64,000 nt of DNA. Origin: Anolis sagrei. Its lineage: Eukaryota > Chordata > Lepidosauria > Squamata > Anolidae. Shown one piece after another: positions 1-11,145 of this stretch. The first letter of the stretch is position 1. Every line of letters starts with the position of its first letter. The DNA lies in contig NC_090034.1 of assembly GCF_037176765.1 (NCBI RefSeq), forward strand, positions 94,960,500 through 95,024,499, given 5' to 3'. The position numbers and the translations under genes are program-made. Under the pieces are notes generated by a model. The model worked only from the letters and a program-made list of their open reading frames with translations, was not told the DNA's origin and ran no database searches.

Positions 1-298
1 AAACATAGAGTTGGAAGAGACCTCATGGGCCATCCAGTCCAACCCCTGCCAAGAAGCAGGAATATTGCATTCAAAGCACCCCTGACAGATGGCCATCCAG
101 CCTTTGTTTAAAAGCTTCCAAAGAAAGAGCCTCCACCACACTCCGGAGCAGAGAGTTCCACTGCTGAACGGCTCTCACAATCAGGAAATTCTTCCTCATG
201 TTCAGATGGAATCTCCTTTCTTGTAGTTTGAAGCCATTGTTCTGTGTCCTAGTCTCTAGCCCATCCTCTGTTTGGATATCAACCAGCATGCCAACATC
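1..298 (-). mobile_element. CR1 LINE 3' end
   Basis: On the minus strand this is the CR1 3' region: a reading frame with QQWNSLLRSVVEALSLEAFK followed by a tail related to the ATTCTATGA repeats. The same segment recurs at 6671, 18548 and 42883. It is cut by the window edge. Confidence 0.8.
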
Positions 299-740
299 TT
301 AAATCAAGAAATAGCTTTCTAAGATCTATAGAGACATTCACAGGGACACCTCAGCAAGCAAGAGCCCCAAAGTGGCAGATTAAAACCCGGAACCTCAATC
401 AGTGACTTGATACCAAATGAAAAACTCCCTCCTTAGCACACATAAAACTGGGCAACTTGGAAGGTACTGAACAGACTGTGCTCTGGCACCACGAGATGCA
501 GACCCAACCTTACGAAATGGGGCTGCAAAGTGGAATCCACAACATGCGAATGTGGAGAAGAGGAAACCAGAGACCACATGCACAATGGAGGACCTTCTTA
601 CAGTGACACCAGAGGCACTTCAAGTGGCCAGCTACTGGTCAAGGACATTTAGTATATTGCCATTTTGTTTGTGGTTGTTTTTTTATACATTATAAGTGTA
701 TTCTCAATTCGCTTCTGACACGATAAATAAATAAATCGAA
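299..740 (+). mobile_element. Non-LTR retrotransposon 3' end, clade unassigned
   Basis: A degraded reverse-transcriptase C-terminal frame containing the motif TTCTMEDLLTVTPEA runs into a 3' tail ending in (AATA)n near 735. The same segment is present at 24393-25025 and, inverted, at 13535-13980, so it is a dispersed family. I could not assign the LINE clade. It ends about 70 bp before the first visible LYPD3 exon. Confidence 0.6.
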
Positions 741-809
741 GTGCATCTGTTGATGTGAACACTTTCTCTTTATTTCCCTGCGTAAACACGTTGTTCTTCC
801 TTTTTGCAG

Positions 810-980
810 GTCATGGGAAGTTCTCAGTTGGGGAGAAAGGCTGCGGCTTGGGCATGGCAGGCACCAACGACAAAGCAGTAGCCGTCCATGGCATCTATGC
901 CTTCTCCCAGTTACACCAGTGCAACAAAAGCCGCTGCAACAACAAACTGGACATCAAAAAACTGGAACTGCAACCCATGG
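810..980 (+). CDS. LYPD3: LYPD3 exon: second half of Ly6/uPAR domain 1 (partial gene)
   Basis: This exon encodes the end of the first three-finger LU domain of LYPD3 (C4.4A), a GPI-anchored surface glycoprotein of stratified epithelia that binds laminins and AGR2-type ligands in mammals. The frame starts with two bases that complete a split codon, then reads HGKFSVGEKGCGLGMAGTND and ends near LHQCNKSRCNNKL. Human LYPD3 has HGQFSLAVRGCGSGLPGKND and LQQCAQDRCNAKL at the same place, so the match is close across the exon. Acceptor: TTTTTGCAG at 801-809. Donor: GTGAGA at 981. The exon has 171 bases and ends in phase 1, which fits the next exon. The signal peptide and first half of LU1 must lie left of base 1. 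Confidence 0.93.
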
Positions 981-1753
981 GTGAGAATATGAGTGATGAA
1001 GGCTTACATGGAGGGATGTAATTCTTTGTAAATTTTGTTCTTATATACAACCATAATGTTTTGACATTTCCCCCCATTGTGTGAAAGAACTCAAAAACTA
1101 CGGGATTTGGGGGAGGACAGGTACGAGTCTTGGCTCAAACAAACCTGCCCACGTTTTGAAATCTCCTGAGATAGCCCTCTCCCACCATCCACACAGTTTC
1201 GTCTAGTGGAGAGATAGGAGAAGACCTTCTCCAGGGCTGTTTCCAAGCTCTGAAACTCTTAGAGAGTTTACATTAATGCCTTCCCTACTACCATTCCATA
1301 AGTGATTTCTTAAATTGTGGCATAGTTTTGGAAACAATAATTAGGGGAAATATAAGTGTATAATTTGATGGACTTTTATTTGCGGTTGTTGTTTTTAAAA
1401 GTTGAAATGTAAACTGGTTTTGTGTGTGTATAGTTTTATTGCTTTTTTAAATTTCTGCATGGTGTGAATTTTTAACTATATGTTTCTAAATGTTTGGCCA
1501 AAGTTTTAAGTTACTGTGATACTAGAAATTAGGGGACTGAAGGAAATTTTTACAGGAAGCAGACTAACTATTTTGGCAGCAGTGCCCTTGTTTTCATTCC
1601 CTACCATAGCTATGCCCTGGATGTACCTCATGCCAACCAATCTTGGGATAAGATATATAGATAGCAAGGTTTGGCCACTACCATGTGCATTTTAGAGTCA
1701 AATGACAATACTACATTGAATTTCAGTGATATGAGGACCATCTACACTGCCAT
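981..1753. other. LYPD3 intron, no recognised element
   Basis: AT-rich intronic sequence. I see no reading frame or repeat that I recognise here. Confidence 0.5.
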
Positions 1754-3020
1754 ATACAGGCAGTCCGAGTTGCAGACATCCGACTTACAAATGACTCTTA
1801 GTTAAAAATGGAGGTGAGACAACAGGAAGTGAGAGAAATCAACTTCTCAGAAGGAAATGTTGCACTCTAGGCCTGGAAAGACCTTTGAACACCGCACCAT
1901 GCAAGAGTCCAGGAATATAAGTAAATAGTTTATTGTAAAGCACATAAAAAGCAGGAATAAGAAAAGAAGATTTGTAATCCAAAAAGGTTTAGCAACAGAT
2001 GATAACCAAACAATAATCCAAATATCTCATGAAGTTCCAGAGGTGACAAAGTCCTGGAACAGCCAGAAATCACAGGTACAGGATAAGTCCACAAGCAAGA
2101 AGGTGTAACTAGTAAAACTTGAACAAGAGTACCTGAACAGGAACATAGAAAATTTTCCATGATATTAAAATCCAAAACCAAAGTTTGACTTCAACCAGGA
2201 ACAAGAGAACTCAGGCTTAGCTTCTCATTCTAACATAGCATTGCCCAAACTGCCCTTAAGGTAAACAACTTGTTGTTTAATAGACACCCATGAAAGCATT
2301 ACATCTCCCATGAATTTTCTCCACAACTTTCCCACATAATCTCTCAAGCCAGCGTAATCTATTTTCAGCCCTGATTTGTAAACAAAGAGTTTTGTTGATC
2401 TCCGTAGCTACAGGTGGTTTCTCCTAAGATCCCTTATTATCACTCAGCGGTTCACTCGTTTCCTTATCCGCTGTTGCTACTTCTGACTCCTTGGACTGGC
2501 CTTGAAGCCCTGCAATTTCCAAGCCAGTTTTCTCACAGAGAGAAACATCATTTCCCATACCTGAATTTCATAGACTTGAGAGCCTATCACTTAGTGCCAC
2601 AGGAAAGCCCACAATCGTCTCTAAATCTTCAGTTAAACTGATCTACAACAGGAAATTCACTCCTGAAAGAGTTATTATCATGGGGAAAAGATGTCACAAT
2701 TGAAGCTTTAGCATCAGTCCTTGTTTCCACAACAAGCCACATTTTCAAAAACCAATTATCACAGGGACAGAAAGTGAGGTGAAATATTTTGAACAGGAGC
2801 TCAGACAGCAAAACAAAAACCACAGGGATCTTAACCCTTCCCTGTGCTATCCAGATAGATAGATGGATGGATGGATGGAGGGAGGGAGGGAGGGAGGGAG
2901 GGAGGGGGAGACAGACAGACAGACAGACATTTGGCTGGAGTTACACTTTTAAAATGTGCCTGTTCCGACTTACATACAAACTCAGCTTAAGAACAAACCC
3001 GCAGAACCTATCTTGTTCAT
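1754..3020. mobile_element. Interrupted inverted-repeat DNA element (MITE-like)
   Basis: The left end (1754-1810, CAGTCCGAGTTGCAGACATC and then CGACTTACAAATG) and the right end (2945-3020, CCGACTTACATACAAACTC and AACCTATCTTGTTC) look like the two ends of one dispersed lizard element of the ACAGGCAGTCC type. About 1.1 kb of other sequence separates them. That insert (about 1860-2850) has a minus-strand polyadenylation-like stretch near 1930 but I cannot classify it. Confidence 0.4.
2853..2932. repeat. Compound microsatellite
   Basis: Consecutive GATA, GATG, GGGA and GACA tetranucleotide runs lie within about 80 bases of the LYPD3 intron. Confidence 0.95.
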
Positions 3021-3360
3021 ACTTTCTTATATCTCTATCTCTACTCAGTCTCAACACGTTTTAGACATACTGCTTTTCTTAGTAATGACATCTGGTTCAC
3101 TGTTTTTTGGTACCGTAGGTGTAACTTTCCTTGGTTAAATTTAGTTTCTCTGCAATTCCTTCATTGGCACGTAGTTGACCTCAATGTCTCTTGGCCTCAC
3201 ACCTGATTGTATGATTCTGTTTTAAGAAACCTTTAAGAGCATAACAAATTCTCTGTTAGCATGCACACAATGCTTCTTTTGCAACATTCATAAAAATCAG
3301 AGTCTGAGTGAAGAGTGTCTCTCCATCAACACTAATACCAGCCTTTTCCTTGGTTGACAG

Positions 3361-3501
3361 ATAATGTGACTGCCAGAGTTCCCAATGATGTGGAGTGTTA
3401 CAGCTGCCTCGGCGATGACTGCTCAATTAACAATTCAACCATAGTCAAGTGCTACAACTCTTACCAGGGTTGCTTCCACGGCAATGTCACAATGAAAGCA
3501 G
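3361..3501 (+). CDS. LYPD3: LYPD3 exon: start of Ly6/uPAR domain 2
   Basis: After a split Asp codon the exon reads NVTARVPNDVECYSCLGDDC and continues to YQGCFHGNVTMKA. Human LYPD3 has NGVECYSCVG and KGCFDGNVTLTAANV here. The CYSC pair opens the second LU domain and there are three N-glycosylation sequons (NVT, NST, NVT). Acceptor: GACAG at 3356-3360. Donor: GTAAAA at 3502. It has 141 bases, phase 1 in and phase 1 out, consistent with both neighbours. Confidence 0.93.
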
Positions 3502-3762
3502 GTAAAAGCAATGTGTAAGACCCGGCTGTCTTTTCGTTTGGCTAGTATGGTTGACCTAGAAATGAATTATGGCAGGGGAAAATGCTAAAAGTTTGTTACC
3601 TGCAAGCCAAACTCTACCCATATTGCATTTTACTGGATTATTTTAGGAATATATTGAAAAGATGGAGAACAGAGTGGCTCATCTGGCTACGTCCACAATT
3701 TCAACTGATTTACTCTTTGAACTGAACAAAGTGTAAGGATTCCTAAATGAAACCCATTACAG

Positions 3763-4439
3763 CAGCATTTCTCAACATGGAGGTTGGGACCCTTGGGGGA
3801 AGTCACGAGGGGGGTGTCAGAGGAGTTGCCAAAGAGCCATTAGAAAACACAGTATTATCTGTTGGTCATCTGTATGGGAAGTTTGGCCCAATTCTATAGT
3901 TGGTGGGCTTCAGAATGCTCTTTGATTGTAGGTGAACTATAAATCCCAGCAACTATAACTCCCAAATGTCAAGGTCTACAGTCAAAGAACATTCTGAACT
4001 CCACCAATTATGGAATTGAACCAAACTTGGCACACAGAACTCCCATGACCAACAGAAAATACTGGAAAGGTTTGGTGGGCATTGACCTTGAGTTTTGGAG
4101 TTGTAGTTCACCTACATCCAGAGAGCACTGTGGACGCAAACAATGATGGGTCTGGACCAAACTTGGCATGAATCCTCAATATGCCCAAATATTGGGCATT
4201 GGTGAAGTTTGGGGAAAATTGACCTTGACATTTGGGAGTTGTAGTTGCTGGGATTTGTAGTTAACCTACAATCAAAGAGCATTCTGAACTCCACCAATGA
4301 TAGAAGTGGACCAAACTTCCCCATAGAAATCCCATGACCAACAAAAAATACTGTGTTTTCTGATGGTTTTTGGCGACCCCCCTGACACCCCCTTGCAACC
4401 TCCCCCTTGGAGTCCCAACCCCCAGGTTGAGAAACACTG
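3763..4439. mobile_element. Fold-back hAT non-autonomous element (SPIN-like end)
   Basis: Both termini are the same hAT end in opposite orientation: CAGCATTTCTCAAC at 3763 and GTTGAGAAACACTG at 4426-4439. The first 215 bases are an inverted copy of the right end, and the rest runs in normal order as in the full copy at 16497-17234. No convincing 8-bp target duplication is left. It lies in LYPD3 intron sequence, 67 bp before the last exon. Confidence 0.75.
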
Positions 4440-4506
4440 ATATAGGGGTTGCACTGTACTCTTCAGGTGTCTCCTAAGTTTTCATCTTCTTTTTAATCTC
4501 TTCCAG

Positions 4507-5036
4507 GAAACTTCTCATTGACCAAACCTATCAAAGGCTGTGTGGAGGATGAGGACTGTACTAAGGTATCCAAAGGAAGCCATGCCATCACTCTTGTGGG
4601 TTCCTGTTGTTCTGGAAGCCTCTGTAATGTGGATCTCTCCAACAAAACACACTTTGCTGCCAAGATCCCACGGCTAGAGTTCCTTCCTGGGCCTGACTCC
4701 AATGCTAATGCAACCACTTCTGCAAGTACTCATGCCAACATACCAGCCTCTTCCACTATCAACAAGCTAACCCGATCTGTTACTTTGAGCCCATCACTGT
4801 CCAGCCATCCTGACCATGACCATGACCATGACCATGACCACGACCACGACCATGAGCATGATCATGGTGATGAAGAATTCACCTCAGTGAGAAACGGAGA
4901 CATTGCCACGGCTGTGAAAGTTGAAGAAAGACACAACCAACAAGATCAGGGCACGAAAGGGGGTGCGAAAGGGGGTGCAGTGGGTTTGGGGGGATCAGTC
5001 TTGATGGTCTTGTTGTTGGTTGGCTTGTTCATATGA
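4507..5036 (+). CDS. LYPD3: LYPD3 last exon: end of LU2, linker with His-Asp repeat, GPI signal
   Basis: The exon opens with a split Gly codon and reads NFSLTKPIKGCVEDEDCTKV, then GSCCSGSLCNVDLSNKTHF. It matches human VSLPVRGCVQDEFC and GSCCQGSRCNSDLRNKTYF, so the second LU domain ends with its CCxxxxCN signature. A Ser/Thr/Pro-rich linker follows, as in mammals. Unusually, it contains a run of about eight His-Asp dipeptides (4807-4866) ending HEHDHGDEEF, encoded by an imperfect CATGAC repeat. The protein ends in a small-residue stretch (GGAKGGAVGLGG) and a hydrophobic tail (VLMVLLLVGLFI), as expected for GPI attachment. The stop TGA is at 5034-5036. Acceptor: CAG at 4504-4506. Confidence 0.93.
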
Positions 5037-5469
5037 AGAGGCCTTGGCCTACCTATCTTTGGCATCTTGTTTTGAACCGAACATGATGTATTTGATCCTA
5101 TCAATGATAAATGTCCTTTCACTGATCACATGAACACTCATACCTTTTGCATAGCAGAAGGCTGTTCTCACTTGTGCACTTCTCTATGCCTTGATTTCCT
5201 GCAGCCATGTTGTAGAACATGACAAAGACTGTCTAGAATGAGCCAGCATCCTACAGGGCAAAGATTTGTATTATGTTGTTGCTATGTTTATATGTCTCAA
5301 AAATCTGTTCTGCTCTTATGAAACCATTTTTCTTCTGTGCGTGAGACTTACTGTGTCTTCATTATGTAACTTGAGCATGCTTGGTACAAACCCTTCCATT
5401 GTGCACCCTATCAGTTGTTCTCAGCCTTTGGCTCTTCAGATGTTCTAGACTTCCAGAATTCTAAAGCAG
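5037..5469 (+). other. Probable LYPD3 3' untranslated region
   Basis: Unique sequence after the LYPD3 stop, ending where a SINE begins. I see no clear canonical poly(A) signal, so the transcript end is not fixed. Confidence 0.5.
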
Positions 5470-5746
5470 TACAAAAAAAAAATTCGTGTCAGGAGCGACT
5501 TGGGAAACTGCAAATCACTTCTGGTGTGAGAGAATTGACCATCTGCAAGGACATTGCTCAGGGGACACTCGGATATTTTTCATGTTTTACCACCATTGTG
5601 GGAGGCTTCTCTCATGTCTCCGCATGGGGAGCTGGAGCTGACACGAGGAGCTCATCCACGTTCTCTCCAGATTCAAACCTACAACCTTTTGTTCTTCAGT
5701 CCTGTCGGCACAAGGGTTTAACCCACTGCACCACCGGGGGCTCCTA
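5470..5746 (-). mobile_element. tRNA-derived SINE, family B
   Basis: On the minus strand it begins GGAGCCCCCGGTGG with a tRNA-like head (GGTTTAACCC region on plus) and ends in the TCGCTCCTGACACG tail plus A-run. Family B is defined by the body CTCTCACACCAGAAG. Ten copies or fragments occur in the window. Confidence 0.85.
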
Positions 5747-6010
5747 AAAGTAATTATTACACTTTATTTATAGACTGTCCGCTCTCCCTAAGGGCACTCA
5801 GGATGGTTTACACACACACAAAAAGGCAAACATTCAATGCCCAAACAAACACAAATACATTACAATAGTACTAAGTAATACTAAATAATAACATCAGTGT
5901 GCTTATCACATAAAGGAAATAACATCAAATGAAAAATAGGATACAAATCATCAGGTAAAACAAATTACACTAATAACATAGTCAATGCTAAAACATTTAT
6001 CATGATTTTT

Positions 6011-6262
6011 TTCATGTCAGGAGAAACTTGAGAAACTGGAGTCGCTTCTGGTGTGAGAGAATTGGCTGTCTGCAAGGATATTGCCCAGGAGATGCCAGAT
6101 GTTTTTGATGTTTTACCATCCTTGTGGAAGGCTTCTCTCATGTCCCCGCATGGGGAGCTGGAGCTGACAGAGGGAGCTCATCTGTGCTCTCCCCGGATTC
6201 GAACCTCCAACCTGTCGGTCTTCAGTCCTGGCTTAACTCATTGCACCACCAGGGGTTCCTAT
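6011..6262 (-). mobile_element. SINE family B inserted in L2
   Basis: Full-length minus-strand copy flanked by the repeated target TATCATGATTTTTT on both sides, proving insertion into the older L2. Confidence 0.85.
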
Positions 6263-6605
6263 CTATCATGATTTTTTTATCTATCATTATAAAAACAATT
6301 AAAATGGATGTAATAGTAGCGGTTATAGTTGTTATTTAAAATGTATCAGAGTGGCTACGGGGTACAAGTAGGTCAGCCAGCATTCCAAAAAGATTAGTCT
6401 AGAGTGTCCTAGTCCTCCTCCTCAAAGTGCAGATGTGCGCTTTGAGCAGTTTTTTGGAGGAGAGGAGAGTGGGGGCCATTTTTATTTCTTTAGGGAGGGA
6501 GTTCCAGAGACGGGGAGTGATCATGGAGAAGGCCCCCCTCTGTCGTTCCCACCAACTGCACTTGTGACCGAGAGCAGGGCCTCCGCTGACCACAGTGCAC
6601 AAGGA

Positions 6606-6944
6606 CAGTGGTTCTCAACCTGTGGGTCCCCAGATGTTTTGGCCTTAAACTCCCAAACAGCTGGTAAACTGGAGATTCCATCTGAACATTAGGAAGAACT
6701 TCCTGACTGTGAGAACCGTTCAGCAGTGGAACTCTCTGCCCCGGAGTGTGGTGGAGGCTCCTTCTTTGGAAGCTTTTAAACAGAGGCTGGATAGCCATCT
6801 GTCAGGGGTGCTTTGAATGCATATTCCTGCTTCTAGGCAGGGGATTGGACTGGATGGCCTATGAGGTTTCTTCCAACTCTATGATTCTATGATTTCTGGG
6901 AGGTGTAGGCCAAAACACCTGGAGACCCACCTGGAGAACCACTG
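6606..6944. mobile_element. Short hAT MITE (CAGTGGTTCTCAACC ends)
   Basis: Ends are CAGTGGTTCTCAACC (6606) and GGAGAACCACTG (6944). The same 135-bp element is intact at 51589 and 62935. Here it is split by a CR1 copy (6671-6893). Confidence 0.85.
6671..6893 (+). mobile_element. CR1 3' end inserted in hAT MITE
   Basis: Plus-strand CR1 3' region starting GAGATTCCATCTGAAC and ending in the ATGATTCTATGAT tail. Removing it restores the hAT sequence seen at 51589. Confidence 0.85.
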
Positions 6945-7060
6945 ATGTAGGGAGATGTGGTTAGACATATAGCCTGGATCTGGACTATTTAGGGTTTTAT
7001 AGGTAACGACCAGCATTTTGTATGTACCCCATCTGGAGGGCCAAAGGCTGAGAAAGACAT

Positions 7061-7562
7061 TGTTTATCAGTTGAGTTTGCACTTGACATTGAGAGTAGTT
7101 TGATGTCAAGTTTCTGCTTGGCATATGATTCTGTACAAGATGGTCATCCTCATGCTTTTTGCTAAGCAATTAGCATGCTACTTCTTCTATGGAAATAATT
7201 GGTCATAGAATAATAATAATAATAATAATAAAGACCCAAGAGCCACTGACACTGTTTCCTTTCTTCCAATAACAGCTTTAATCTTTAGACATGTCAACTT
7301 TCTAATATTTGATAACAGTCAAAGACAAGATGCATTTTTTTAAAGAAAATAAATAAAGTTAGAAAGGCGCTGAAATCCAAAGAATGAAGGCAATGAGGTC
7401 CAAAAAATATACTGCTATCTGGGACCCAATGATTTGGCTCAATCAAAGCATTTTTGAAATGGTGCATTTCAAAGTATGGCTGTAATTCAGGATGCAAACA
7501 GCTGGGATCCACTTTAGATCTGACCAAAAGACTTGCAAGATGAAGTGAGGGGCAATTTTCCC
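7061..7562. other. No recognised element except a TAA microsatellite
   Basis: A (TAA)n run at about 7208-7232. The rest is unclassified and I see no gene. Confidence 0.5.
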
Positions 7563-7790
7563 ATGGGCTGCTGTGAGTTTTCCAGGCTGTATGACCATGT
7601 TCCAGAAGCATTCTCTCCTGACATTTCACCCACATCTATGGCAAGCATCCTTAGAGGTTGAGGGAGTCTGTTAAAACTAGGCAAGCGAGATTTATATATA
7701 TGTGGAATGTTCAGGGTGGGAGAAATAACTCATGTCTGCTTGAGGCAAGTGGGAATGTTTCAATTGACCACCTTGAATAGCATTTAATAT
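7563..7790 (-). mobile_element. Penelope-like 3' end, single arm
   Basis: Reads GGCTGCTGTGAGTTTTCCAG, then the shared block TCTCTCCTGACATTTC and the region GTGGAATGTTCAGGGTGGG. The same arm occurs at 40531 and 42426. The Penelope assignment comes from fragments elsewhere that encode the GIY-YIG C-terminus (41284-41371). Confidence 0.6.
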
Positions 7791-8616
7791 CCTTTTATGA
7801 CAGGTTTAAATGGGGTTTTTTTCTGTCCATGTAGATAACTCCTTCAGCAGCTCAAGAAGCAAGGGCACACCCCAAACTCTGTCTCTCTGCTTCTGTCTTC
7901 AAACTGTGCACTTGCATAGCTCAAGTCTGAACAAAAATGTAACAGTATTCCAAAGTCTCAGGCTCAGCATTGCCTGACCAATCAGCTTCATACACCTTAT
8001 TTTACAGCTGACTCTCACACACTCGTTGATTCCTTGCATGTTCCAACATTCTTGACTGCCAAAAATCCATGTGACTTCTCTCCAAGTCAATATATTATGT
8101 TTTAATCTTTTGACTTTTTAACCTTCCAATTGAGGGTGTCCATAATCTGGCTGCAATGCCTTAGCTACAGTTCTTCATGTGTGGGAGTAGGAAGAGGCGG
8201 AATTGAGGAACAAGCAGAATAAGGGGTTCTGAAACCAAACAAGACAAAGACATTACAATCCAGCCTAGCCTGATCCAAATACGCTTCTCCTATTTATAGG
8301 AATGTATGTGGTTAGCTGTTGTTGTGTCAGCCTCCAGTTACACATGGCAATCATGTGAAGTCCCATCCTCTCATGTCTCAGTCTAACACATTGAGACAGT
8401 CTCAAACCTGGGATTCACCCATGGGTGGGAGAAGAGGCCACTGTCCCCATACAAAGTTCTGCTCCCCCACCATGAAATTTTGTCAGTGCCCAAATTTCTA
8501 GCATTGCAGTAATTTCAATCTTCAGTTGGACACTTAGAAAGAGAGTCTGAGCATCCAAAGAAAAGAGGTGGGCAAAGGTGATGAAGGGAAGGTGAACACA
8601 GCAAATATTAATGAGT
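7791..8616. other. Unclassified intergenic sequence
   Basis: No open frame of note, no recognised repeat ends. Confidence 0.4.
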
Positions 8617-8806
8617 GCAACACCACTTTAACTGCTATGTCTCATTGTTATGGAATCCCAAGAGCTGTGGTTTTCCAAGGTCTTTAGCCTCCTCTTTCAA
8701 ATAGTGCTAGTGCCCCACCAAACTACAATTCTCATGATTCCACAGCATTGAGACATGGCAATTAAAGTAGTGTCGGGCTGCACTGATTGTGCGGTGTAGA
8801 CTTACT
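8617..8806. mobile_element. Palindromic MITE
   Basis: The left half (CAACACCACTTTAACTGC, then TATGGAATCCCAAGAGCT) is mirrored by the right half (CTCATGATTCCACAGCATTG, then CAATTAAAGTAGTGTCGGGC). Related copies lie at 23200-23808 and 32012-32575. Confidence 0.65.
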
Positions 8807-9284
8807 CTAGGTCTACTCTTCAGGAGGTGTTCAGATGCCAACTGTGAATGATGGAACATGTCAAGACCCATCCCTTCTTAATGGTTCCCAATCCAGATTT
8901 GGCACAGGCAGGCCTTCAAAGAGAACAGATCTATAAATAGAGGATTCTCCTGAGGCAGCTATTCAAACTAAATATTTTCTGAACAGTGGGACACTTGGCC
9001 ATTGTATTTGTGTCCCTCCATTTCCTGTTCCAGAAAGTTGATTCTGTGAAAAAGAACAGAAAAATAAGGGAGAATAGTAGGCAGTCTATTCGCTTAGAAC
9101 AATAGATCTTTGTTTCTCAATGATGGAGATGATATATGATTGCTCACATCATAAGAATTCTTCCTTTCCAAAGAGATTTTCTCTCACTCTTCAATTGTCT
9201 TTCACTCCAGAGTGTGAGACACCTAGAACATTTTTTTTGATGTATAAATATCTCTTTGACCAAAGGGTTTCTTTTCTTTGTATG
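8807..9284. other. Unclassified intergenic sequence
   Basis: I see nothing supportable here. Confidence 0.4.
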
Positions 9285-9657
9285 CCTTAACTCAATGGTT
9301 CCCAACCTGTGGTCCATGGACCACCAGTGGTTTGCAAGAACTAAAATATGGTCTGTGGTCTCACCATTGGAACGAGAATGACTGGTCTCGTGAAACTCTC
9401 TTATAGTGCCGAGACAACGTGGATGTTGAGAGAGGAGAGGCTGACTACCCACAAAAGGCACAACAGCAAGCCTCCTGACTGTTGCTTCTCTTCCTCCTTC
9501 CTCCCCCTGAGCAGAGTCATTCTATGTGGGGCCGGGAAGCAGGAGTGCCTTTATGTCTTCGTTTTGAGGACTGTTCCTAGAGTTATTTGGGGTGCTGATT
9601 CAGAAAATTGCATTCGATACAATGGTATGGGTTCCCAAGTCACCTTGTCTGTCTCCT

Positions 9658-10990
9658 GAGGAAGCTGTATAATGACCAAGTAGCAACAATAAGAACCGAC
9701 CATGGAACAACAGACTGGTCCAAGATTGGGAAAGGCATACAGCAGGGTTGTATACTCTCACCCAACCTATTCAACTTGTGACGGCGCATGTGGCGCCACC
9801 TATATGTAGAACTGTTAGTTACAAGATTTAAACTGACGTATCATGCCTGTCTACCTTGTATATGTGTGGTTGAGTTTCATTGGTTGTTTCATTGTGTTGT
9901 TGTGCATCTGTTAGCTTGCTTCCCCAGCTTGGTTGTTTTGGCTCCACCCCCTTCCAAGGGAAAATAGAAAGTCATCTCTCTCGCTTTTTTTACCACATAT
10001 AAAGACTCATTAGATGGACGTGCATATAGTTTGGCTCAAAGCCCTTGGTCGAGTCATTTCTTACCACCAATTCTAAGGTTCTTTACCCCTGAGACTTATG
10101 CTTTATGTTCAGATCAACCTGAACAACATTGGGAAGTCTCAGGCACCTTCAAACCATTTTCTTTGGCACCAGAGGAAGGCCTTGTCTCTTCATATATAGG
10201 CCATTGGGACTGGGGTTGTAAGTGTTCCGACCTCATAGCCATTGAGCAAGAGGGAACTTAGAAAGCTTCTCAGTTGGACCCAAGACAACCAGAGACTGTT
10301 GTGTATTTTTTCTTTACCCCCATTTTGGAACATCAAGTTTAACACCTTAAAATATAACCTTTTGTGATCAATAAAGCCTATTTTGAATTATTTTGTGTCT
10401 TGTTGATCCTTGGGAGTTCCAGTTTTCCTAAAGGAATGCAAGAAGCAGAAGCTTGTTTTTTCACTAAGAACTATAGGTTCCCAGGCAGCGACGGCATACA
10501 ACTTGTATGCAGAACACATAATGTGACGTGTGGGGCTTGACAAATCCAAGGCTGGAGTTAAAATTGCTGGAAGAAACATTAACAACATTAGATATGCAGA
10601 TGATACCACTGATGGCTGAAAGTGAGGAGGAGCCGAGGAGCCTTCTAACTAAGGTGAAAGAAGAAAGTGCAAAAGCTGGGTTGCAGTTAAACATTTAAAA
10701 AACCAAGATTATAACAACCAGACTGATCAATAACTGGCAAATAGAGGGAGAAAACATAGTGACAGACTTTGTATTTCTAGGTGCGAAGATCACTGCAGAT
10801 GCAGACTGCAGTCAGGAAATCAGAAGATGTTTACATCTTGGGATGAGAGCAATAACCAATCTCAATAAAATAGTGAAGACATCACACTGGCAACGAAGAG
10901 CTGCACAGTTAAAGCAATGGTATTCCCTGTAGTACCCTATGGATGTGGTCCATGAGGTCATGAAGAATGGGAAATGACTGAATGAATAAA
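9658..10990 (+). mobile_element. BovB (RTE) LINE fragment
   Basis: Reverse-transcriptase reading matches BovB: QGCILSPNLFNL before the LTR, then AGVKIAGRNINNIRYADDT (catalytic YADD box, 10555-10605), AESEEEPRSLLTKVKEESAK and FVFLGAKITADADCSQEIRR. The frame is broken and split by a solo LTR at 9779-10500. Confidence 0.85.
9779..10500. mobile_element. Solo LTR of an endogenous retrovirus-like element (fossil)
   Basis: A 722-bp block begins TGACGGCGCATG, ends GACGGCATACA and is flanked by the 5-bp duplication ACTTG (9774-9778 and 10501-10505). It has a TATA-like CATATAAAG near 9996 and an AATAAAG near 10370, in LTR order on the plus strand. Deleting it joins the interrupted BovB sequence. There is no internal region, so this is a solo LTR left by recombination. 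Confidence 0.8.
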
Positions 10991-11145
10991 CAACAAGACA
11001 ACATCTGCTCTAGATTATTAAATATGGATTTCTGTGGGCGAGCAGATAGTGACAACTGAACGGCATATGTTCTGCATCCGAAACAAGGGCTGAAGTGGTC
11101 TATCCAATGCAGTTTTTTGAATCAGCACCCCAGATAACCAAACTG

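Larger units (their letters stand above)
5752..7060 (-). mobile_element. L2 LINE 3' part, interrupted
   Basis: Minus-strand L2 reverse-transcriptase C-terminus: the frame SMITPRLWNSLPKEIKMAPT (6435-6530) and YKTLNSPDPGYMSNHISLH (6960-7030), with the L2 3' end at 5752-5830. It is interrupted by a SINE-B at 6011-6262 and a hAT element at 6606-6944. Confidence 0.8.
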
